Assembly: GCA_021163945.1 (NCBI GenBank)
Contig: JAGGTC010000043.1
Span: forward strand, 1 to 18,988
DNA length: 18,988 nucleotides
DNA from: Deltaproteobacteria bacterium
GTDB taxonomy: Bacteria > Desulfobacterota > Desulfofervidia > Desulfofervidales > DG-60
Direction of reading: 5' to 3'
Of the stretch, positions 6,119 to 12,262 are shown piece after piece (position 1 is the first letter of the stretch; each line of letters begins with the position of its first letter). The position numbers were made by a program, and so were the translations under genes. The notes beneath the pieces were generated by a model. It was not told the origin of the DNA and ran no database searches. It saw only the letters and a program-made list of their open reading frames with translations.

Positions 6119-7354
6119 TTATATGACTACAAACTTGTTTGTATCTTCATTCCAAAGGGCAAAGAAATACCAAATAAGCATAACTCCAACGATAAGGATA
6201 AATGCCCCAGGCCATCCTAGATACTTTGGCAGAAAGACAGCCTTACCAAAACTGAGTGTGTGGGCCTTTACCTTTGGCCAGAGCCACGCCTTGGTGAGGG
6301 AGTTGGAGATTGCCATAGTTATCATCACTACCCAAAGCTTTATCTGCCCCTCGCCTACCCTCCAGAGCGTTCCACTTCCACATCCACCCGCAAGTATCAT
6401 CCCAAAACCAAATATTATCCCCCCTACTATAGCGCCCCATCCTGCATTAGGGAAGACATAACGATACTGGTGTACAAAGATATGCCATCTATATGCTATT
6501 ATCTTTTCTTTTATTCCAGTCATTTTTGAAATTTTGACAATAAAGCCAGCATCTAACCACTTGATTAGGCCAACACCAAGTACTACGATTAGGATAGAAA
6601 GGATAACTGCCTGCGTAGGTTCACTCTCACCAGTCATAAATGTGTCACGAAATGTCCTTGCAAAACAAAATCTTGAACGGTGCATCACAAATCCAGATAA
6701 AAGGGCTATTGTAGCAAGTACACCAAACTTTGTCTGCCTTCCATATAAAATTGGCATAAAAAGAATCAAAATAAGTAAAATCCAACCCAAAATAGGCTGG
6801 AACTTCTTCCAGGCAGAAGGGGCAGAGGGTAGGCTTATCCCTGCACTCAAAATATTGCTAGGAATATGCTCCATCTCCCACATTGTGTATTTAAGACCTA
6901 TTATTAACCCAATTATAATGCCAGCCCACATAATTAGCCCACTTAAAGAAAGTGCAGCCAACTGGCTGTAAAATCCCCCTATGTTTCAGCCACCAGCTAT
7001 TACAGAGGCAAAGCCCATTAATGCACCAGCCACTGCCCCTTTAAAAAGTTCCCACCAAGGGGGCATCCTAAAACCAAAATCCCCAGAGATTAAGGCTGCA
7101 GTGAACGCACCAAAGATAATACCAAGGGCCATGATAGACTTTGGGTCTAAGAGTGGGGAGATAAGTTTTTTGCCATGATAGATACCAATTCCTGTCAAAA
7201 ACCAGTCTGCCCAGTTCCTATAGCCGCCTATTACAGCCCAGGGTTGACCCCAGATCCACATAAGAATAGCTAGAATCGCCAATAGCACCCCACCGAACCA
7301 GAAAGGCCATGCCTCCTTAAATATAACCTCGTACATCTCTTTTGCTTTTTGCAT
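6119..7354 (-). CDS. yedE: YedE/YeeE-family sulfur (or selenium) transporter, predicted selenoprotein with in-frame TGA
   Basis: Two adjacent open stretches (7378-6986 and 6961-6119) are one frame interrupted only by TGA at 6988-6986. Read as selenocysteine, this gives 411 residues with many membrane helices, the usual size of a fused YedE. The protein is an internal duplication: VIAGG-Sec123-NIGG in the first half matches MILAGGC325GSG in the second, so Sec stands where Cys is expected. The third family Cys is C230 in HRSRFCF. In YeeE (TsuA) thiosulfate transporters, conserved Cys residues line the substrate path. A SECIS-like hairpin follows the TGA. The start at ATG 7354 is preferred over TTG 7378 because AGAGG lies before it. 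First gene of the yedE-tusA-dsrE operon. The alternative, two separate half-transporters or a broken gene, is less likely since no other disruption exists in 1.2 kb. Confidence 0.85.
6955..6968 (-). promoter_or_regulatory. Candidate bacterial SECIS hairpin in yedE
   Basis: On the yedE message, 17 bases after the UGA begins CAGCC-AGUU-GGCUG, a perfect 5-bp stem with a 4-base loop. The loop starts 22 bases after the UGA and has G in its second position followed by U. Both agree with the known bacterial SECIS rule (a G among the first two loop bases, loop about 16-37 bases after UGA), where SelB binds to recode UGA as selenocysteine. A good lower stem was not found by eye. Confidence 0.7.
6986..6988 (-). 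other. In-frame TGA, predicted selenocysteine codon (Sec123 of YedE)
   Basis: The codon lies between GGT-GGC and AAC-ATA, with the frame open on both sides (132 codons upstream to the first possible start, 289 coding codons downstream). Elsewhere in the window TGA serves as a normal stop (rplT, rplS, the second cytochrome, the antitoxin), so a changed genetic code is excluded. Confidence 0.82.
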
Positions 7355-7403
7355 ACCGTGCCTCTGTCTAATTAACAAAATTCTACATCATTTTATCCAT
7401 TAG

Positions 7404-7432
7404 TATCTACACTATTACTTATTGATTGTCAA
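7404..7432 (-). promoter_or_regulatory. Sigma-70-like promoter for the yedE-tusA-dsrE operon
   Basis: On the minus strand, TTGACA (7432-7427) is a perfect -35 box. It is followed by a 17-base AT-rich spacer and TAGATA (7409-7404) as a moderate -10 box. Transcription would start near 7397, about 43 bases before the yedE ATG. It is the only gap between the radical SAM gene and yedE, so the sulfur operon can be expressed apart from the translation operon upstream. Confidence 0.6.
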
Positions 7433-7475
7433 GATAAAAATACAAAAAGACAAAAAGATTGCAGTTGCCCTACAC

Positions 7476-8414
7476 CTATTCCCCAAAGATCATGGGATAG
7501 AGGTGGGTGTGGGTTTGGTCAATCCTACTAATGCCCTCTTCCCTTGCTATACGGATGGCCTCTTCATACTCTATTTTTTTTATCCTTCTATTTAGGGGTG
7601 GGTATTTTTGCGCCTCCCCACATGGCCTATAATGGCCCATTATATTTACATAGGTATGAGGAGATACCTCCTTTGCCAGAAATCTTAAGACATCTCTAGT
7701 CCCTGCTAGACCATCTGGCAATACCAAGTGACGCACTATCAGGCCCCTTTTTGCTATCCCCCTCTCATCCAGTATGAGGTCACCTACCTGGCGATGCATC
7801 TCCTTGATGGCGGCCTTAACTACCCTTGGATAATCCTTTACTTTAGAGAATCTTTCAGCTATCTTTTCATCCCAGTACTTAAAGTCTGGCATATAGATGT
7901 CGATCACACCCTCTAAGAGCCTTAAGGTATCAATTGAATCATATCCTCCAGTATTATAAACCAAGGGGATGTTAAGCCCATCTTCTATGGCCAGGGCCAA
8001 GGCGGCCAGGATCTGTGGGACCACATGGGATGGGGTTATAAGGTTTATGTTGTGGCACCCCTCTTTTTGAAGGGTGATCATGATCCCGGCAAGCTCTTTT
8101 ATCGAGACAGGCATGCCATGTCCCAAATGGCTAATCTCATATGTCTGGCAAAAGACACACCTTAGATTACAATAGGAAAAAAAGATGGCCCCTGAGCCAC
8201 TTTCTCCCACAAGTGGGGCCTCCTCACCAAAGTGTGGCATATAATCTGATACTATGGGCAGCTCCCCCGTCTTACAGGCACCCAACTGCCCTTTAAGCCT
8301 ATTTACCTTACAGTTTAAGGGACAGATGGTGCAGGATTTGAGAATATTATAGGCAATCTCAATCCTCTTTTCTAATTCCCCAGACTTATAGGTCTCAATA
8401 TAAGAGGGAAACAT
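7476..8414 (-). CDS. PflX-type radical SAM protein (pyruvate-formate-lyase-activating-enzyme family)
   Basis: A 312-residue radical SAM enzyme. The SAM-binding [4Fe-4S] motif is C82-x3-C86-x2-C89 in YCNLRCVFCQ. Upstream is a second cysteine group, C28-x2-C31-x3-C35-x11-C47, likely an auxiliary cluster or zinc site as in the PflX (COG1313) group. The later segments VYNTGGYDSIDTL and DIYMPDFKYWD match that group, and the length is normal. Substrate is not known for this family; some members are annotated as glycyl-radical enzyme activators, but no glycyl-radical enzyme is nearby. Its ATG directly abuts the ycaO stop (TAGATG), so the two are translationally coupled and may act on the same substrate. 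No ribosome binding site of its own is visible. Confidence 0.88.
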   Translation of the reverse strand: MFPSYIETYKSGELEKRIEIAYNILKSCTICPLNCKVNRLKGQLGACKTGELPIVSDYMPHFGEEAPLVGESGSGAIFFSYCNLRCVFCQTYEISHLGHGMPVSIKELAGIMITLQKEGCHNINLITPSHVVPQILAALALAIEDGLNIPLVYNTGGYDSIDTLRLLEGVIDIYMPDFKYWDEKIAERFSKVKDYPRVVKAAIKEMHRQVGDLILDERGIAKRGLIVRHLVLPDGLAGTRDVLRFLAKEVSPHTYVNIMGHYRPCGEAQKYPPLNRRIKKIEYEEAIRIAREEGISRIDQTHTHLYPMIFGE

Positions 8415-10133
8415 CTATTTGGCTGGTTTTAAAAGCCTTTCAAGGTTTTTTCTGGCAAAATCAATATCTGGTTCTAGCTCCAAGGCAAGCCTATAAAGGC
8501 CGATTGCCTCCTCTATTTTCCCCATCTTCTCTAAATTAGAGGCAATATTTGCATAATCAATAGCAGATGTGGGATCAAGGGTCAAAACCTTACTAAAGCT
8601 CTCTATGGATTTTTCATATTCTTTTATTTTAAAATAGCAATAGCCCAAAAGGTTATAGAACTCTTTAATCTGTGGGTCGCAATCTATGGCCATCTTAAGT
8701 GGGGAAATGGCCTCTCTGTACATATTCATGTCTTTATAACAGAGGCCTATATAGAAATAGATCATAGAAATATCTTGTTCTTCAGGGCCTAAATCCAATG
8801 CCCTTTTAAAATAATTGAGCGCCAGCTGGTACTCTTCCCTCTTTAGATAACATATCCCTAGATGAAAGTATACATAATACCTTTGACAAACGGCCTTTAT
8901 CCTTTCTAAGATGGCAATGGCCTTATCTGTATCCTTGAGTTGAGAGGCCAATTTTGCACAAAAGAAAGGAACACTTGCGGCCTTTGCCCTCTGTCTAAAT
9001 TGGGTACCAGGGATAATCACATAAACGGCAGGGACCTTTATTAGTGGGTGGGTGATGTCTACAACTATTACCTCTAGCCCCCTTTCTGATAGGATATGAA
9101 CGCAATCTTCAATCTCATCTTTTATGTTGAGGTGTGAGATATCTGATAGATCTGATATCCTAATAGTTTTTTTATTATCAGTTATATATGAGACCTCATC
9201 TAGACTTTTGGGTTTGGGAAGACCACTTGAGACATATTTTCCATAGGTATCAAAATCACCTGCAAGCTGGGCTATCTCAGTAAGTGCCCTAATCAGTGCC
9301 TTCTCTGGGCTTGTCTGTGTGCCTGCTGTAAACACAATCTCGCTCCTATGGGGAAAGGTATTTGGGTCATAGGCCAGTGCCCCTATAGTAGGGATCCCCA
9401 TATTCAGTGAGAAATCTTTAATAAAGAGATTTATCCCATTTTTTGAGTACTTTTTAATCAGCCCTAAGGCCACAGGGCCCTTTATAGATTGAATGTCAAC
9501 TGATGGGACGGCTATCTTTTCATTACTTATCACTGCACAGACATGGCGCTCTACCACCTCACAAATGCCCTGAATGATGGCCTCTTCCAGAGAATTACCC
9601 GCCGCTGCACCATTGTACTCATTTATGGCATAAAACCACTCAATAGGGATTAAGACCTCTTTTTGCCTTGTAAGGTTATAGGCAGGTACCCATGATAGGG
9701 GAATCTCTGAAAAGACCTTTTGAGACAATTCTATATCAAAGTCATTAACAGAGGAGGCAATGCACTCAAAAGGGATGGACTTATTTTTTACATCAGGATA
9801 ATTGTAGATAGAGTGTTTAGACCTTATAAAGTTAAAGAGGCTATACCTCTCTATAAGCTCCATTAAGGCACTGGCCTCGGCCTGTTCTGGCGTGGCCCCT
9901 TTCCCCATGTGCCTTTTTGAACCTATGGTCTCTTTTGCATCTGTACCGCATATACTTATAAATACAGGTATCCCCAATCTCCCACTGTCTATCCTCTTTG
10001 TCTCCTTGAGTATGTCCAAATCTATGTCCCTGAGCCTCTGTTTTACCCTCTTTACTGTCTCCTTTGGGCTTATGACCTTGTCTTGGTCATAGGTATAGGC
10101 CTTGATGGCATCTTTTAAGACAAATTTGGACAT
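8415..10133 (-). CDS. YcaO-domain protein with C-terminal TPR repeats
   Basis: The N-terminal 390 or so residues are a YcaO domain: the ATP-binding signatures SxxxExxER (S88, E92, E95, R96) and ExxxQxxxExxER (E184, Q188, E192, E195, R196) are complete. YcaO enzymes activate backbone amides with ATP to make thioamides, azolines or amidines. From about residue 400 to 570 there are around five tetratricopeptide repeats (for example YVYFHLGICYLKREEYQLAL), which would hold a protein partner. Standalone YcaO-TPR proteins are known from sulfur-metabolising Desulfobacterota, but their substrate is not settled. No peptide precursor, TfuA or E1-like partner was seen nearby, so a RiPP pathway is not supported here. 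It lies 8 bases after pheS and abuts the radical SAM gene, occupying the usual pheT position. Confidence 0.9.
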   Translation of the reverse strand: MSKFVLKDAIKAYTYDQDKVISPKETVKRVKQRLRDIDLDILKETKRIDSGRLGIPVFISICGTDAKETIGSKRHMGKGATPEQAEASALMELIERYSLFNFIRSKHSIYNYPDVKNKSIPFECIASSVNDFDIELSQKVFSEIPLSWVPAYNLTRQKEVLIPIEWFYAINEYNGAAAGNSLEEAIIQGICEVVERHVCAVISNEKIAVPSVDIQSIKGPVALGLIKKYSKNGINLFIKDFSLNMGIPTIGALAYDPNTFPHRSEIVFTAGTQTSPEKALIRALTEIAQLAGDFDTYGKYVSSGLPKPKSLDEVSYITDNKKTIRISDLSDISHLNIKDEIEDCVHILSERGLEVIVVDITHPLIKVPAVYVIIPGTQFRQRAKAASVPFFCAKLASQLKDTDKAIAILERIKAVCQRYYVYFHLGICYLKREEYQLALNYFKRALDLGPEEQDISMIYFYIGLCYKDMNMYREAISPLKMAIDCDPQIKEFYNLLGYCYFKIKEYEKSIESFSKVLTLDPTSAIDYANIASNLEKMGKIEEAIGLYRLALELEPDIDFARKNLERLLKPAK

Positions 10134-10141
10134 ATAAAGAT

Positions 10142-11161
10142 TTAGAATTGTCTTAAAAATCTTAAGTGATTTTCAAAAAAGAGCCTAATATCATCGATAC
10201 CGTACTTTAGCATGGCGATCCTCTCCACCCCCATGCCAAAGGCAAGCCCTGTATAGACCTCTGGATCATAGTTTACCCTCTTAAATACCTCTGGGTGTAC
10301 CATCCCACACCCCAATATCTCCAGCCACCCTGTATGACCACATATACGACACCCCCTTCCCTTACATATCACACACATAATATCCATCTCTGCACTGGGT
10401 TCAGTAAATGGGAAATAGCTTGGCCTAAACCTCACCTTCACATCACTTCCAAACATCTGTTGCATAAAAAATGTAAGGATGCCCTTTAGGTGGGCAAATG
10501 AGATGCCTCTTTCAACAAGCAACCCCTCTACCTGGTGGAACATGGGGGTATGGCTTATATCTGCATCGCATCTATAGACGGCCCCTGCACTGATTACCTT
10601 AATAGGGGGGCGCAGCCTCTCCATCACCCTAACCTGGATAGATGAGGTATGGGTCCTAAGGACCACCTTTTCACTGACATAAAATGTATCCTGCATATCC
10701 CTTGCTGGGTGGTCAGGTGGTATGTTTAGGGCCTCAAAATTGTAATAATCAAGCTCTACATCCGGCCCTTCCACAAGGCCAAAGCCCATTCTGAGAAAGA
10801 TATCGCAGATCTCCTTTAGACACTGGGTAATTGGGTGGAGGGTGCCATAGGGATAAGGACGCCTCCCAGGCAAGGTGATATCAATCCTTTCCTTTTTTAT
10901 GGCAGCACGTTCAGAAAATTTCTTACTCTTTTTAAAAATTTCACCCTGGATCCGCTCCTTTGCCTCATTTGCCCTTTTTCCTACCTTTGCCCTGATATCC
11001 TTTGGTAGCTGGCCAATCTGCCGCAAGCAGGCAGTAACCCTTCCCTTCCTTCCTAAATACCTGACCTTTACCTCTTCCAAGGCCCTTTCATCCCCTGCCC
11101 TCTCTATATCCTTTAGGGCCTCCCTTTCTATCCTCTCAAGTTCTTTAAGGATCTCTTCCAT
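10142..11161 (-). CDS. pheS: Phenylalanyl-tRNA synthetase alpha subunit
   Basis: The start is ATG at 11161, one base after the rplT stop (TGATATG); the frame extends further upstream, but those codons lie in rplT and do not match PheS. The product is 339 residues, normal for the family. An N-terminal coiled coil (residues 1-85) binds tRNA. The class II core follows: HPARDMQDTFYV, LRTHTSS, the phenylalanine pocket with FTEPSAEMDI, four Cys around CVICKGRGCRICG, and motif 3 as GLAFGMGVERIAMLKYGIDD. PheS works as an (alpha-beta)2 enzyme with PheT, yet pheT does not follow. Translation is probably coupled to rplT since no ribosome binding site is seen. Confidence 0.96.
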   Translation of the reverse strand: MEEILKELERIEREALKDIERAGDERALEEVKVRYLGRKGRVTACLRQIGQLPKDIRAKVGKRANEAKERIQGEIFKKSKKFSERAAIKKERIDITLPGRRPYPYGTLHPITQCLKEICDIFLRMGFGLVEGPDVELDYYNFEALNIPPDHPARDMQDTFYVSEKVVLRTHTSSIQVRVMERLRPPIKVISAGAVYRCDADISHTPMFHQVEGLLVERGISFAHLKGILTFFMQQMFGSDVKVRFRPSYFPFTEPSAEMDIMCVICKGRGCRICGHTGWLEILGCGMVHPEVFKRVNYDPEVYTGLAFGMGVERIAMLKYGIDDIRLFFENHLRFLRQF

Positions 11162-11162
11162 A

Positions 11163-11519
11163 TCAATTAAGGTGGCTTTGGGCCAAACTGACCATTTGGT
11201 TAAATGCATTGGGGTCATTTACTGCCATATCTGCCAAGATCTTTCTATCTACATCTACCCCAGCCAGCTTAAGCCCATGGATAAAACGGCTATAAGAAAG
11301 GCCACTCTGCCTGGCAGCGGCATTGATCCTCAATATCCAAAGACGACGAAAATCCCGTTTCTTTTGCTTCCTGCCTTGATAGGCATAGGCCATTGCACGG
11401 ATTAGTGTCTCCTTTGCCCTGGCATAGACCCTCCCACGCTGTCCCCAATAACCTTTGGCCAGTTTGAGCACCTTTTTGTGTCTTTTTCTCCTCTTTGCAC
11501 CTGTTTTTACCCTTGACAC
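11163..11519 (-). CDS. rplT: 50S ribosomal protein L20
   Basis: A 118-residue basic protein, the usual length. The start MSRVKTG followed by RRKRHKKVLKLAKGYWGQRG, and the later IRAMAYAYQGRKQKKRDFR and LWILRINAAARQSGLSYS, are diagnostic for L20, which binds 23S rRNA early in large-subunit assembly. The start is GTG at 11519, with AGGAG 6 bases upstream. In many bacteria L20 represses the rpmI-rplT message; the gene order infC-rpmI-rplT is kept here, but no L20-binding pseudoknot was looked for in detail. Confidence 0.97.
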   Translation of the reverse strand: MSRVKTGAKRRKRHKKVLKLAKGYWGQRGRVYARAKETLIRAMAYAYQGRKQKKRDFRRLWILRINAAARQSGLSYSRFIHGLKLAGVDVDRKILADMAVNDPNAFNQMVSLAQSHLN

Positions 11520-11556
11520 ATTTCACTCCTTTTTATAGTTTTTATAAATTTTACAA

Positions 11557-11757
11557 CTAAAGGTAATTTGGGATGAGCCGCCTGACCCTTTCAAGGTCTG
11601 CCTTATGGACTAGACAAAACTGCCTTAAGGCACGTTTTCTCCTGTGGGTCTTCTTTCTCATAAGGTGACTATGCCACCCCTTCCCCCTTTTTATCTTGCC
11701 AGTTGCTGTCAGACTAAACCTCTTTGCCGCACTGCGATTTGTCTTTATTTTTGGCAT
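11557..11757 (-). CDS. rpmI: 50S ribosomal protein L35
   Basis: A 66-residue basic protein starting MPKIKTNRSAAKRF, with the L35 hallmark segments TGKIKRGKGWHSHLMRKKT and RRKRALR. It is a late-assembly protein of the large ribosomal subunit. GAGGG stands before the ATG, and the gene follows infC by 7 bases and precedes rplT by 37 bases, the universal infC-rpmI-rplT order. Confidence 0.97.
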   Translation of the reverse strand: MPKIKTNRSAAKRFSLTATGKIKRGKGWHSHLMRKKTHRRKRALRQFCLVHKADLERVRRLIPNYL

Positions 11758-11764
11758 GGTTCCC

Positions 11765-12262
11765 TCACTTTGGTGCCAAGATCATGGTCATAATACGACC
11801 CTGCATAAATGGTGGTTTTTCCAAGCGCCCAATTTCACCTACCTCCTCAATAATACGGGCCAAGACAGATTTTCCCAAGTCTGTGTGGATGACCTCCCTG
11901 CCTCTAAATATCATTGTCACCTTGACCTTTGAGCCTTCCTCTTTGAGAAAACGCTTAATGTGCCTTAGTTTGAACTGAAAGTCGTGCTCATCTATCTTTG
12001 GCCTGATCTTTACCTCCTTTATCTGGAATTGGGCCTGCTTTTTCTTTGCCTCCTGTAGTTTTTTCTGCTGCTGATACTTATACCTCCCATAATCCATAAT
12101 CTTGCATACGGGTGGGTCTGCATTAGGGGCAACCTCTACTAAGTCCAGTCCCTCCTCCTCGGCCCTTCTAAGGGCCTCTTCTAACTTCACAATACCCAAC
12201 TGTTTGCCATCCGGACTTATCAGCCTTACCCTCCTTGCCCTGATCTGACGATTTACCCTAAT
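11765..12262 (-). CDS. infC: Translation initiation factor IF-3 (AUU start)
   Basis: No ATG, GTG or TTG start gives a full-length protein; the first such codon (TTG 12199) would cut off the conserved N-terminus. Going upstream the frame reads VNRQIRARRVRLISPDGKQL, the standard IF-3 N-terminus, and starts best at ATT (12262-12260), 9 bases after AAGGAG. This gives 165 residues, the family length. IF-3 binds the 30S subunit and rejects non-canonical start codons, and an AUU start lets it repress its own synthesis, as known from E. coli infC. The ATT overlaps the thrS stop (AATTAG), and its ribosome binding site lies inside thrS. Domain order: N-domain to about residue 75, Lys-rich linker (KLQEAKKKQAQ), C-domain with IKEVKIRPKI. 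Confidence 0.93.
   Translation of the reverse strand: MRVNRQIRARRVRLISPDGKQLGIVKLEEALRRAEEEGLDLVEVAPNADPPVCKIMDYGRYKYQQQKKLQEAKKKQAQFQIKEVKIRPKIDEHDFQFKLRHIKRFLKEEGSKVKVTMIFRGREVIHTDLGKSVLARIIEEVGEIGRLEKPPFMQGRIMTMILAPK

Noticed and set aside
5880..6461. 193-codon plus-strand open frame opposite tusA and yedE
   Set aside because: It is antisense to two well-supported genes, has Ser/Pro/Ile-rich low-complexity composition typical of a shadow frame, and no family signature. Other plus-strand frames at 6260-6529, 6534-6971 and 6981-7178 are rejected likewise.
6119..7354. yedE as a pseudogene or as two separate half-transporter genes
   Set aside because: There is one stop only, it is TGA at a Cys position with a SECIS-like hairpin, and the rest of the frame is intact. 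The second half would need a TTG start at 6961 in the middle of the conserved motif, with only a GGGGGA at poor spacing before it.
8415..10133. YcaO as part of a RiPP (thiazole/oxazole peptide) cluster
   Set aside because: No short precursor peptide gene, TfuA, E1-like protein or exporter is seen within the window; the TPR fusion and housekeeping context argue against it.
10875..11405. 176-codon plus-strand open frame across pheS and rplT
   Set aside because: It is antisense to conserved genes, is Ser/Leu/Phe-rich, and has no ribosome binding site or recognisable domain.
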